37,214 nt of DNA from an uncultured Pirellulaceae bacterium (GTDB lineage Bacteria > Planctomycetota > Planctomycetia > Pirellulales > Pirellulaceae), in NCBI GenBank assembly GCA_905480235.1, contig CAJQPP010000063.1, positions 1 through 37,214 of the forward strand. Reading direction: 5' to 3'. Positions 16,174-24,819 of the stretch are shown piece by piece. Both the position numbers and the translations under genes were made by a program. Position 1 is the first letter of the stretch; the number at the start of each line of letters is the position of its first letter. The notes under the pieces were generated by a model. It saw only the letters and a list, made by a program, of their open reading frames with translations. It made no database searches and was not told the DNA's origin.

Positions 16174-17193
16174 ATGTCTATTATCGAGCTGAACGACCTG
16201 TGCAAAACGTACAAGGTCTACCAAAAAAAAGAGGGCCTAAGACAATCTGTCGCGGGTCTATTTCGCCGGGAATACCGGGATGTTAATGCTGTCCGAGGTG
16301 TGAATCTCAAGGTCGAGGAGGGCGAGTTCGTAGCCTTCTTGGGCCCCAATGGAGCCGGGAAGACCACCACGCTTAAGCTTTTATCCGGTGTGATCAACCC
16401 GACATCAGGGGAAGCTAAGGTGATGGGATTCGTCCCCTGGAAGCGGGACAATGACTATCGCCGCCAATTTGCACTCGTCATGGGGCAAAAAAATCAACTG
16501 TGGTGGGATTTACCAGCTCAAGAGTCATTTCGGCTGCATCAGCATATCTACCAGATTCCAGCAAACCAGTTTCAGAAGACTCAGGACGAGCTGACGGAAT
16601 TACTGGATGTTAAACGCCTGCTAAACCAACCGGTTCGCGAACTCTCACTGGGTGAGCGGATGAAGATGGAATTGATTGCAGCCTTGTTGCATTCGCCGCG
16701 AGTATTATTCCTCGATGAACCGACGATTGGTTTGGACGTCGTCGCACAACATAACATTCAACAATTTTTGAAGTATTACCAGCAAGAGCGGAAGATCACG
16801 ATTTTGCTGACCAGCCACTATATGCAGGATATCGAAGCGTTGTGTGAGCGAGTCGTTATTATCGCGGCAGGCACGATTCAATATGACGGTTCTCTGCGGG
16901 GGATTTTGAATCGGTTTAGCAATGTCAAGCGAGTGACCTTTCAATTGGCAGAGGGGCAGTCCTTTGAGGCCTTGGATCGATTTGCACCTATTGAAGAATT
17001 GCAGGAACCCAAGGTGCAGTTTCGGGTGCCGCGTTCCGATGTACCCAAGCTTTTGTCCGGGATGCTGGATGCTAAGCGTGTTGTGGACGTGACTGTCGAG
17101 GATCCACCTTTAGAAGAGATCATTGCCGAGTTATTCACTCAAGCAGCCAAGAATCAAAAGGACTCATCGCCGGAATGGTTGGGAGGCAATTAG
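16174..17193 (+). CDS. ABC exporter ATP-binding protein (COG4586 type)
   Basis: 339-residue cytoplasmic ATPase that powers the two permeases encoded next. Walker A is GPNGAGKTT (about residue 57), the Q-loop is in VMGQKNQLWW, the signature is LSLGERMKME, Walker B is VLFLDEPTIGLD, and the H-loop is TSHY. QLWWDLPAQESF and the variant signature are typical of the COG4586 ATPase that pairs with COG4587 and COG3694 permeases (old DUF990). Substrate is unknown for most members. About 100 residues follow the nucleotide-binding domain. A four-base gap to the first permease indicates translational coupling. Confidence 0.93.
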   Translation: MSIIELNDLCKTYKVYQKKEGLRQSVAGLFRREYRDVNAVRGVNLKVEEGEFVAFLGPNGAGKTTTLKLLSGVINPTSGEAKVMGFVPWKRDNDYRRQFALVMGQKNQLWWDLPAQESFRLHQHIYQIPANQFQKTQDELTELLDVKRLLNQPVRELSLGERMKMELIAALLHSPRVLFLDEPTIGLDVVAQHNIQQFLKYYQQERKITILLTSHYMQDIEALCERVVIIAAGTIQYDGSLRGILNRFSNVKRVTFQLAEGQSFEALDRFAPIEELQEPKVQFRVPRSDVPKLLSGMLDAKRVVDVTVEDPPLEEIIAELFTQAAKNQKDSSPEWLGGN

Positions 17194-17197
17194 CATC

Positions 17198-18043
17198 ATG
17201 TGGGCCAAAGCAAGTACATGGTGGACCTACTTTCGAGTCTCGCTTGAAGAACGCATGGTTTACCGCGGCGATTTTATTATCGGCGTGATGATGCGGTTTT
17301 TACCGTTCGCGACTCAAGTCTTTATGTACTGGGCCATATTTGAGACCTTGCAAGCCAATGAGCAACCCGAGGGGCGGCTGACGGGTGAAATTGGTGGTTT
17401 TACTTTCTATGACTTGATCGCTTATTTACTCCTGGTAACGGTTACCAGAGCATTCTCAAGTATGCCCGGTTTGACCTCGGGTATTTCGAATAGTGTGCGG
17501 AATGGTGAGGTTAAAAAATACCTGATCCAGCCAATTGATATGGTCGGCTTTATGTTGATTCAGCGCGTCGCCCACAAACTGGTTTACTACGTCATGGCGT
17601 TCTTGCCCTTTGCTTTTTGGTTTTATTTGTTTCGGGATTGCTTCACCAACGGCATTCCAGGCGTCGAGATTTTTGCGGTTTACCTATTATCTTTGGTGCT
17701 CTCGTTCCTGTTGGGATTCTTTCTTGAAACCTGTATGGGCTTGATTGCGTTTTGGTATCTGGAAGTTACCTCGCTGACCTTTATTTATATGTTGTTTAAT
17801 TTCTTTCTGTCCGGCCACATGTTTCCTTTGACTTGGTTGCCGGGAGAATTTGAATGGGCGGTTCAAGCGTTACCTTTTCAGTATTTGGCGTATTTTCCGG
17901 CAGCTGTGTTTTTAGGGAAAATTACGGGCGCGGCGTTGTACTGGGGAATCGTGGTGCAAATAGCCTGGGTGTTTTTCTTTTTCTTGCTTTCACGATTGCT
18001 TTGGCATCGCGGTGTAAAACGGTACAGCGGATTTGGTGGTTGA
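17198..18043 (+). CDS. ABC-2 type permease (COG4587 / ABC2_membrane_6 family)
   Basis: 281 residues from ATG 17198, four bases after the ATPase stop; GGAGG lies 12 bases upstream. The longer frame from 17123 overlaps the ATPase and is rejected. Six hydrophobic segments are visible. The loop SVRNGEVKKYLIQPIDMVGFML and the order of helices resemble the sister permease (LIRTGNLDFALLKPIDTQFLV), which shows the two arose by duplication: both have a [RT]xGxxxxxLxxPID motif. The pair would form a heterodimeric membrane pore. Confidence 0.88.
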   Translation: MWAKASTWWTYFRVSLEERMVYRGDFIIGVMMRFLPFATQVFMYWAIFETLQANEQPEGRLTGEIGGFTFYDLIAYLLLVTVTRAFSSMPGLTSGISNSVRNGEVKKYLIQPIDMVGFMLIQRVAHKLVYYVMAFLPFAFWFYLFRDCFTNGIPGVEIFAVYLLSLVLSFLLGFFLETCMGLIAFWYLEVTSLTFIYMLFNFFLSGHMFPLTWLPGEFEWAVQALPFQYLAYFPAAVFLGKITGAALYWGIVVQIAWVFFFFLLSRLLWHRGVKRYSGFGG

Positions 18044-18245
18044 TGCAGAGGTATGAGCAAGCATGAGTAAAACGGGTTTCGAAAATCTCCAATACCTTTG
18101 AAATAGACCAATGAAAATGTTGTGTGATACAAGAATTATGGGCTCAGCGATTTTGTGAGTTGAGTGGAGTTTGCTTGAAAGTTAATGGGGATTGGCACCG
18201 CAATTTGAAGTTACACAGTTGATAACGGAAACGATTCGGGAAACG

Positions 18246-19106
18246 ATGAAAACTTACATCCAGGTGTTCCTTACATTCGCTCGCAACTCGCTGGTGCGAG
18301 ATTTGTCCTTTCGCACCAATTTTCTGCTGCAGTGCGTGACCAGTATCTCATGGGCGATTATGAACTGGGCCTTCTTCAAGATCATATTTGCTCAAGGGAA
18401 AAATATCGCGATCGGTAAAGGAACAGGTTGGACCGAAAATGAATTTTTCATTTTCCTTGGAACGGTGTGGATCATTAACGCAATCGTGCAAACCTTTTTT
18501 ATGCCGAATGCGCAAGAATTCAGCGAACTGATTCGTACTGGTAATCTCGATTTCGCGTTACTGAAGCCGATTGACACGCAGTTCCTGGTGTCGTTCCCAC
18601 GACTGAACTGGGCTTCATTAGCCAACTTTTTTCTGGGCATTGTGGTTGTGGTTTTTTATGCCAATGCACTGATGCACGACGCCGTAAATCCGCTCTCACT
18701 GTCCGTCTTTCAAGTCCTGTCGTATATCGTTTTTATTGGCGCGGGTGTGGTGATTATGTATAGCGTCATGATCTCACTGGCCGCGACGAGTGTTTGGTTG
18801 GGCAGGAATCAGAATCTTTACATGATCTGGTTTTACCTAACGAACTTTTACCGCTATCCCATGGAGATCTACCAGCGTGGCGTGATTGGCTGGGGGTTGT
18901 GGGGTTTTTTCAGCTTCGTCGTGCCTGTGCTGGTCGTAGCAAATGTGCCGGCACGAACGCTCGCCCAACCGCTGCGGGAATCGGGCGGTAACCGCTGGGA
19001 GAATTGGCTGATCCTGCTGCTTTTTACAATGGCGCTGGTCAGTTTATGGGTGTCGCGGCGAGTATTCCGATGGGCTTTGTCTAGCTATCGCAGCGCGAGC
19101 AGTTGA
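18246..19106 (+). CDS. ABC-2 type permease (COG3694 family), partner of the preceding permease
   Basis: 286 residues from ATG 18246 (MKTYIQVFLTFARN). An in-frame TTG at 18192 adds 18 soluble residues; no strong ribosome site decides, and family members usually begin near the ATG. Six hydrophobic segments, with the conserved LIRTGNLDFALLKPID loop. It is about 200 bases behind the first permease, a wide gap for such an operon, with no gene between. Together with the ATPase it completes a three-gene ABC exporter of unknown substrate. Confidence 0.87.
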   Translation: MKTYIQVFLTFARNSLVRDLSFRTNFLLQCVTSISWAIMNWAFFKIIFAQGKNIAIGKGTGWTENEFFIFLGTVWIINAIVQTFFMPNAQEFSELIRTGNLDFALLKPIDTQFLVSFPRLNWASLANFFLGIVVVVFYANALMHDAVNPLSLSVFQVLSYIVFIGAGVVIMYSVMISLAATSVWLGRNQNLYMIWFYLTNFYRYPMEIYQRGVIGWGLWGFFSFVVPVLVVANVPARTLAQPLRESGGNRWENWLILLLFTMALVSLWVSRRVFRWALSSYRSASS

Positions 19107-19527
19107 GCCGATGGCAGATGACACAGACGGCTATATTATGGGTCGATCGGTCATGACGTACGCACCTGGCAGCCGCCGGAAAATCGCGTGGGCAAAACTT
19201 AGCGTGTCGATTTTTCGCATTTTTGACGAGAAATTGCCCGAAAAGCCAAGGTTGGGTTGGTGCCGATTGTCCGTAGAGCTTGGGCTATGCGGGCACAGAA
19301 CCCATGAAACGATCGTCTAGGGTCGGAAATTAGGGCTGTATTCAAAGATCCTGGTAAAAAACAGGGTTTGGGAAATTGGCGAGACTTGTATCGTCAAATC
19401 CCGCTTTTACAATAAAAATGAGCTACTTAATAGGAAAGCTACGCCGCACCCGGAATTTGTCCGGGATTGGTCAAACACTATTCGAATGCCGACATCGCAA
19501 AGGATGTCCCACCTGGGGGTTTAGGAA
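19107..19527. other. Intergenic region between the exporter and the acidic HTH gene
   Basis: About 420 bases with no credible gene; a 69-codon frame at 19111-19320 looks random. A possible promoter for the downstream gene lies at 19386-19413 (separate entry). Confidence 0.5.
19386..19413 (+). promoter_or_regulatory. Candidate sigma70-type promoter for the acidic HTH gene
   Basis: TTGTAT (19386-19391) and TACAAT (19408-19413) are 16 bases apart, and the pair lies about 115 bases before the ATG. The -10 matches at five of six positions. Planctomycete promoters are poorly characterised, so this is tentative. Confidence 0.3.
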
Positions 19528-20604
19528 ATGTCTGAATTAGTCTCGTTAGAGAAAGCTTCTGAGATGCTTGGCGTAACGGCCGATCAGCTCAACGATTTGC
19601 GCCTGAAAAACGAGATCTTCGGGACCCGCGTTGATAACGCGTGGAAGTTCAAGATGGACGAGATTCAGCGATATGCCGATGACCGCAATATTTCTCTTTC
19701 CGGAGATGGCAACGGATCTGATTTCAAGTTGTCGGACGAATCGTTGGAACTAAGTTTCGGCAGCTCCGAGGGCCTGTTGGAAGATTCGGCCGGCGATGAA
19801 GAGCTGGACTTCGGTGGCAGCCAAGTGGGAGAATCGGACGTTCTTTCTGACGATCAACCCGAAGGTGGTGCCAGCGCATCAGATACGGGCAAGTTGGTTA
19901 GCGACTCTGCCGAACTTCAACTTTCGGATGATCTCTTCGACGACGATATTTCGTTACAAGACAGTTCATCATTGGTTGATAGTTCTGATCTCAGTGCAGA
20001 TTTTGAAGATAGTGATCTGGTTTTGGAAGATAGTGATTCCAGTGAAGATCCCGCGATTGCGGCCGGTGGATCAGGAATCAGTTTGAGCGCTAACGAGAGT
20101 GGTATTTCTCTGGAAGGCGACATTGACAATTTAGAGTTGCCGGAGGACGAGGACGTCATTTCGTTGGATGATGCGTCGGGTACGTTACTACAATCCGATG
20201 ACAACTTTGATTTGACCCCGCTGGAAGATAGTGGCTTTGAAGACACATCAAGCGGCTCGCAAGTCATCGCCTTGGAAGACTCAGCTATCTACACCGATGA
20301 CTCGGCTCCTACCATGCTAGGCGCGGAAGATTCTGTCGGCTTCGATGACGCTGGTCCTGCCCTAGTCGACGATGCTACGTTCCAACCTGATACCGGAGTC
20401 ACTATTGCAGGTGCCCCGTCAGCTCCGGAAACACCCTACACGCTTCTCAACGTGCTGGCGTTGGCCTTGTGCCTGTTAGTCGTTTCTCTAGGTTGTATCG
20501 TGGCATTTGACTTGGCCCGTAACATGTGGCAACCAGCAGATTCGACATTAAGCAGTACCATCACGAACTCGTTTATTAATCTCGCTGGCTACGAGAGCAA
20601 GTAA
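19528..20604 (+). CDS. Membrane-anchored acidic protein with N-terminal excisionase/MerR-like HTH
   Basis: 358 residues in three parts. Residues 1-53 look like a small MerR/excisionase-type helix-turn-helix: LEKASEMLGVTADQLNDL, a turn, then WKFKMDEIQRYADDR. Residues about 55-300 are a low-complexity, strongly acidic stretch of Ser, Asp, Glu, Leu and Gly, with repeated short phrases such as LEDS and ISL, and hardly any basic residue; it is surely disordered. Residues about 305-330 form one hydrophobic segment (LLNVLALALCLLVVSLGCIV), leaving a short C-terminal tail. AGGA lies just before the ATG. The order implies the HTH in the cytoplasm tethered to the membrane. I know of no tested function. 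Confidence 0.8.
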   Translation: MSELVSLEKASEMLGVTADQLNDLRLKNEIFGTRVDNAWKFKMDEIQRYADDRNISLSGDGNGSDFKLSDESLELSFGSSEGLLEDSAGDEELDFGGSQVGESDVLSDDQPEGGASASDTGKLVSDSAELQLSDDLFDDDISLQDSSSLVDSSDLSADFEDSDLVLEDSDSSEDPAIAAGGSGISLSANESGISLEGDIDNLELPEDEDVISLDDASGTLLQSDDNFDLTPLEDSGFEDTSSGSQVIALEDSAIYTDDSAPTMLGAEDSVGFDDAGPALVDDATFQPDTGVTIAGAPSAPETPYTLLNVLALALCLLVVSLGCIVAFDLARNMWQPADSTLSSTITNSFINLAGYESK

Positions 20605-20642
20605 ACAGTGATCTTGCTTACTGGCATTCATTAAAACAAAAC

Positions 20643-20673
20643 ACAGGCAAGCCAAGTGGACTGCCTGTTTTTT
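20643..20673 (+). terminator. Intrinsic terminator of the acidic HTH gene
   Basis: ACAGGCA (20643-20649) pairs with TGCCTGT (20662-20668) and six Ts follow (20668-20673). It lies about 40 bases after the stop codon. Confidence 0.85.
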
Positions 20674-20745
20674 ATGCGCCGAACGGGATTTGCTGTCTCG
20701 CCAAAGAGAGTAATCTTCCTCAACGGGGATATCTGTGCTGATGGT

Positions 20746-21708
20746 TTAGCGGCCCACTACCCCTGCCATCCATTCTTTGAGGCAACGCCTTACAGTTTTC
20801 ATACTGCCGGAGGATGGTATCAGCAGACCCGGGCTTTGCCTTAATCGTGTTCCGGCAAAATCGGCAGGAATAGGTTCCGCTTGAATGCCAACCGAACGGG
20901 CTAATCGCATGGCGCGGGGCAGGTGCCAAGCGGAGGTAATGACGCCTTTTCGAGAGCCAGCAGCGGCGTTTTCATTAATCCATCGGTCAAATGCTTGAAA
21001 CTCCTCAAACGTGTTTCGCCCGCCGATGATGGTGGTTTTTTCTTTCGGAACTCCCATGGAAATTAGCAGAGTCTGTAAAGCGACCCCGGGATCCATTTCT
21101 TGCCCGTTGAACAGGGGCAGGCCACTCAGCCCGCTGCAAATAATGCGATCGACTTTTCCAGCCTTAAAAAGCAGGTAAGCCTGCATGGCTCGATCACCGG
21201 CGTCATTGATTTGGGGTTTCCCGTTGGGCAGCGTCATCAAGCCACCTCCGAGAACAATCACAACATCCAGTTTTTCAAGATTGGCCGAGTCGAAATCGGC
21301 ATAGGGCGCTTGCAGTGCGTTCATCATGAGGGACGCCACAATCGCATTCCCCGACAGTGAAAGCAGGATCCAGCAACTAAACGATAGGAAAGCCGGGAAG
21401 CCTTGTCGATTTAATAGGCTGAAATAAGTAACTAGAAAGAGGCCCATCCAGAGCAACCCGGCGGGTGCCAGCAAAGCCTGCACGGTTTTTTCCAGAGTGG
21501 TTCGGCCGGCAGTTAAACCGATCAGTCCCAGCAGTAAGGCAACGACAATTCCAATTATTACCAGGTGCAGTGACCAGGCAGGTAAAGAGACTTTTTCCTG
21601 CCGATCCTGCGGCCGCGTTCGGTCTTGATTGGGGCTCGCTTCTTCGTCGTAGTAATCAGCGTATGCGTCTTTTTGTCGATCCCGAATGCGACGATTTCGT
21701 CGTTTCAT
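20746..21708 (-). CDS. YdcF/DUF218 family membrane protein (ElyC/SanA-like)
   Basis: 320 residues. A polar, charged N-terminus (about 1-42) is followed by three hydrophobic segments (about 46-66, 78-97, 104-126) and then a DUF218 domain: VIVLGGG, DAGDRAMQAYLLFKAGKV, ICSGLSG, MDPGVALQTLLISMGVPKEK, NTFEEFQAF and VITSAWHLPRAMRLA. The SAWHLPRA motif is the family hallmark. Relatives such as ElyC and SanA act in envelope or vancomycin-barrier integrity in enterobacteria; the reaction is not established. It faces the C1 peptidase gene across a 262-base divergent region and converges with the acidic HTH gene. Confidence 0.87.
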   Translation of the reverse strand: MKRRNRRIRDRQKDAYADYYDEEASPNQDRTRPQDRQEKVSLPAWSLHLVIIGIVVALLLGLIGLTAGRTTLEKTVQALLAPAGLLWMGLFLVTYFSLLNRQGFPAFLSFSCWILLSLSGNAIVASLMMNALQAPYADFDSANLEKLDVVIVLGGGLMTLPNGKPQINDAGDRAMQAYLLFKAGKVDRIICSGLSGLPLFNGQEMDPGVALQTLLISMGVPKEKTTIIGGRNTFEEFQAFDRWINENAAAGSRKGVITSAWHLPRAMRLARSVGIQAEPIPADFAGTRLRQSPGLLIPSSGSMKTVRRCLKEWMAGVVGR

Positions 21709-21970
21709 GAAATGGTACTTGGGTCAAAAACCTTGGGAGTGTTTCTCGAAGTATTGTGCCGCGTCACGTGTCACACCGCAAATAGCAGTCTCAAGAATTC
21801 TTGCTCAGCAGCATTTCAATCATTTTTTCGCCCTGGCGAGCACTTCAGGCGAGCTGGAACCATTTTCCAGCTGTATTCGGGCAAGTAAATTGGAGTACAA
21901 TTAGGGTTCAATTCCCAAGTCGAAAATCACTCGAATGGTGATCCGATACATCCGATCAGGAAAGGCTGCT

Positions 21971-23218
21971 ATGAAGAATATAACCCCATGGCTCTGTGCT
22001 ATTGTCGCCTCTTTAATTGTCACCTCATGCTGGGCACAGGAAGAACTGCGCCAGCGTACCGGTGACGCTACCGCAGAGGGCGCCGTCGAGGCGGCGGAGA
22101 CGGAAACGACTGACCCTCAAGAAGCGGAGGAAGAAAAAGCTGAACTTCCAAAGGAATATACCTTTTCAGAGAAAATCAATCTTGAGCATACGAATGTGAA
22201 ATCGCAGGATCGGACTGGGACTTGTTGGTGTTTTGCCGGCGCATCGTTCATCGAATCGGAAATGCTGCGTCAAGGTAAAGGGCCGCATAACCTTTCAGAG
22301 ATGTTCCTGGTTAATAACATTTATTTCGACAAGGCCCAGAATTATTTGTTGCGAAAGGGTAAGGCTCAATTCAGCGAAGGGGCGTTGGCACACGATTTCT
22401 TAAACGCTGCTGGGCGTCACGGAATGGTACCTGAAGAAGTCTATTCGGGACTGACAGATGGTGATCGCAGACATGATCACGCAGAGATGGTGGCCGTGTT
22501 GGAGGGAATGGTAAAGGCTTTGGCCGAACGTCGTAGTCTCAGCGACGATTGGGCAGATGCCTATCGCTCGGTCGTGAGCACCTATCTCGGTGACTTACCT
22601 GAGGAATTCAGTTATCAGGGAAAGAACTACACACCCAACTCGTTTGCCGAAGAAATGGGATTCAATGCCGACGATTACGTCAGCTACACCTCGTACACTC
22701 ATCATCCGTTTGGTCGTCCTTTTGTGTTGGAGATTCCGGATAACTTTTCCAACGGACTGTTTCAAAATGTTCCCGTGGATCGTTTGGTTGAGATTATCGA
22801 CCAAGCTCTGGAAAATGGTTATACCGTGGCTTGGGACGGCGATGTGAGTGAGCGTGGTTTTTCACAAAACCGAGGCGTTGCTGTGTTGCCCGAAGATCCC
22901 GCGCGGGGTGATGCTTTGACGGTCCCCGGTCCAGAAAAGAATGTCACACAGGAAATGCGGCAAGATACCTTTTTGAATTGGTCTACCACCGATGATCATC
23001 TAATGCACTTGGTCGGAATGGCTCATGATCAACACGGTAATAAATACTACATCATTAAAAACTCTTGGGGCGAGGCTGGGCCGCACAACGGGTACATCTA
23101 CATGTCAGAAGCCTTTGTGCGTTTGAAGACGGTAGCTGTCATTGTGCACAAGGATGGCGTAGCGGCCCCTGTTGCCGTTGAGCCCACCGCGGCGAGCGAG
23201 GAACCGACAACACGCTAA
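21971..23218 (+). CDS. Exported papain-like (C1) cysteine peptidase, bleomycin hydrolase/PepC type
   Basis: 415 residues from ATG 21971, which has AGGAAAGG about six bases upstream; the earlier GTG 21935 would bury the signal. The signal peptide ends in a lipobox-like VTSC (Cys20) or at WAQ-E. A Glu/Ala-rich linker (24-62) follows. The catalytic set is complete: Gln79, Cys85 in RTGTCWCFAG, His346 in LMHLVGMA, Asn364 in IKNSWGEAG. The spacing and the phrases FSEKINLEHTNVKSQ and NLSEMFLVNN match bleomycin hydrolase/PepC, which are normally cytosolic aminopeptidases. Here the enzyme is exported, probably lipid-anchored. A terminator follows. Confidence 0.92.
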   Translation: MKNITPWLCAIVASLIVTSCWAQEELRQRTGDATAEGAVEAAETETTDPQEAEEEKAELPKEYTFSEKINLEHTNVKSQDRTGTCWCFAGASFIESEMLRQGKGPHNLSEMFLVNNIYFDKAQNYLLRKGKAQFSEGALAHDFLNAAGRHGMVPEEVYSGLTDGDRRHDHAEMVAVLEGMVKALAERRSLSDDWADAYRSVVSTYLGDLPEEFSYQGKNYTPNSFAEEMGFNADDYVSYTSYTHHPFGRPFVLEIPDNFSNGLFQNVPVDRLVEIIDQALENGYTVAWDGDVSERGFSQNRGVAVLPEDPARGDALTVPGPEKNVTQEMRQDTFLNWSTTDDHLMHLVGMAHDQHGNKYYIIKNSWGEAGPHNGYIYMSEAFVRLKTVAVIVHKDGVAAPVAVEPTAASEEPTTR

Positions 23219-23238
23219 CGTTAATTAAAACGCACCAT

Positions 23239-23267
23239 CCCGCCTGGTAAAACAGGCGGGTTTTTTT
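23239..23267 (+). terminator. Intrinsic terminator of the C1 peptidase gene
   Basis: CCCGCCTG (23239-23246) pairs with CAGGCGGG (23253-23260) over a GTAAAA loop, followed by seven Ts. It begins 20 bases after the stop codon and ends just before the next gene's ribosome site. Confidence 0.94.
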
Positions 23268-23281
23268 AGGAGCTCTATCCC

Positions 23282-24127
23282 ATGTTTTGTAACCGTTCGA
23301 TCTTGTTTTGTGTTGCCGCGTCTCTAGTTTTAAGCGCCCCTGTTTACGTCGCGGGCCAAGATACTGCGGAGGTTCGATCGACGCCTGCAAAAACAGAATC
23401 CAGTCCGTCAGACCAAGAAGGTCAGTGGTTACCTCTGTTCAACGGCCGAGATTTGGAAGGCTGGACGCCGAAATTCCGCGGTTGTGAACTGGGTGAGAAT
23501 TATAAAAATACATTTCGAGTCCATGATGGACTCCTCTCTGTAAATTACGATCGGTATGAAGACGGTTTCGGAAACCGCTTCGGGCACCTGTTCTATAAAG
23601 ACAAGTTCTCGCATTACCTCCTGCGTATTCAGTACCGGTTTATTGGTGAACAGATAGATGGCGGGCCGGGCTGGGCTTACCGAAATAGCGGTGTCATGTT
23701 GCATTCACAGGAGCCAGCCTCCATGGCAGTCGACCAAGATTTTCCAGTTTCGATTGAAATGCAGATGCTGGGAGGAGACGGAACTTACGTTCGACATAAT
23801 GCCAATGTGTGCACGCCAGGCACACACATTGAAATGTCTGGGAAGCTAATTAAGGCACACTGTCGTGATTCTTCCAGCGAAACGTATCACGGTGATGACT
23901 GGGTCACGATCGTAGTGGAGGTGCGAGGTGACGAAGTTATCCGTCACAAGATAGACGACAAGGTGGTTTTGGAGTACGAGAAACCGCAGCTCGATCCCAA
24001 CGATCGGGATGCCCAAAAAATCATCGTTGACGGCAACCTGGCATTGAAAGATGGCTACCTTGCCTTGCAGGCAGAAAGTCACCCCGTCGAGTTTGCCTCC
24101 GTGGAAATCAAGGTATTGGATCGCTGA
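23282..24127 (+). CDS. Secreted DUF1080 protein (3-keto-disaccharide hydrolase family)
   Basis: 281 residues with a signal peptide (MFCNRSILFCVAASLVLSA...) cut near VAGQ-D. AGGAG lies about nine bases before the ATG, right behind the preceding terminator. The jelly-roll DUF1080 domain is clear: WLPLFNGRDLEGWTPK, FRVHDGLLSV, FGHLFYKDKFSHYLLRIQYRF, NSGVMLH, and near the end GYLALQAESHPVEFASVEIK. DUF1080 domains are frequent in planctomycetes and are linked to glycan breakdown, with some members acting on 3-keto-glycosides. It probably works outside the cytoplasm on sugars, in line with the sulfatases further on. Confidence 0.92.
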   Translation: MFCNRSILFCVAASLVLSAPVYVAGQDTAEVRSTPAKTESSPSDQEGQWLPLFNGRDLEGWTPKFRGCELGENYKNTFRVHDGLLSVNYDRYEDGFGNRFGHLFYKDKFSHYLLRIQYRFIGEQIDGGPGWAYRNSGVMLHSQEPASMAVDQDFPVSIEMQMLGGDGTYVRHNANVCTPGTHIEMSGKLIKAHCRDSSSETYHGDDWVTIVVEVRGDEVIRHKIDDKVVLEYEKPQLDPNDRDAQKIIVDGNLALKDGYLALQAESHPVEFASVEIKVLDR

Positions 24128-24301
24128 ATTCGTTGCCCGATCTTGCCGATGGTAGACGCTGCCAATAGCGATTCAAAAAGCATTCGCGAGATTTTCCGAT
24201 CGGGAAGGCGAGCGAGGAAACTAAGATAGGCTGAGTCAGCGGTGCTGCCATTTGTCGGGATTGTGACTCTGGGATCGTCGCTGTGGGTGGTTTCTACCCG
24301 C

Positions 24302-24724
24302 TTACCCGAGGCCGACCTTTTTGTAGAACTCGTTGAGCTTATGGGTCTCGTCGTCATTTGTAATGTGGCTGATTTCCACGATCGTTTTATCCTCACCCAC
24401 CACAATGCGTTGTTGGCAGCGATGGATGAAGGATTGCCCACGGTGCTTGAGGTGGTCGGTGAAATGTAGGATGAACTCGTTTTCGTCGACTTTCTGGATC
24501 CCGCTTTCGCCCCAAGCCAACTCATCAAGCGTTTCGCGTCCTTGGAGCATGTTTTGCTCGTAAGAGCTTGCGATCGCCTCGGGCCCAATCAATTCGATGT
24601 CCCCAATGCAATAGGTGCATTGCGGAGCGAGCAGTTTTTTAAGTTGCTCGAAATTATCTTGATCGAGTGCTTTACCAAATTCTTCTGCGATTTGAACCGG
24701 TTTCCGGAAGGACCGCATACTCAT
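24302..24724 (-). CDS. NTF2-like (SnoaL/DUF4440-type) small protein
   Basis: 140 residues from ATG 24724, with GGAGG eight bases upstream; the in-frame TTG at 24730 overlaps that spacing and is not preferred. The pattern fits the NTF2 cone fold: an N-terminal helix pair (AEEFGKALDQDNFEQLKKLLAPQCTY), a helix around IASSYEQNML, then curved strands ending HRCQQRIVVGEDKTIVEISH. Members include ketosteroid isomerases, polyketide cyclases and many binding proteins, so no reaction can be assigned. No signal peptide, so cytoplasmic. It lies just downstream of the S9D protease on the same strand, with 95 bases between. Confidence 0.72.
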   Translation of the reverse strand: MSMRSFRKPVQIAEEFGKALDQDNFEQLKKLLAPQCTYCIGDIELIGPEAIASSYEQNMLQGRETLDELAWGESGIQKVDENEFILHFTDHLKHRGQSFIHRCQQRIVVGEDKTIVEISHITNDDETHKLNEFYKKVGLG

Positions 24725-24819
24725 GACCAATTCCTCCGTCAGTAGTAGGGAGTGAGATTTAATGCAACAAAGAGGGACGGGAACAACGTACTTTCAAAAA
24801 CGGGTTGTCTGGAAGACGT

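Noticed and set aside
19111..19320. 69-codon frame directly after the second permease
   Set aside because: Starts four bases after the permease stop but has random composition and no family likeness.
24079..24588. 169-codon minus-strand frame overlapping the NTF2-like gene
   Set aside because: Low-complexity Ser/Thr/Lys mix, no ribosome site, and the other frame has a proper start and fold pattern.
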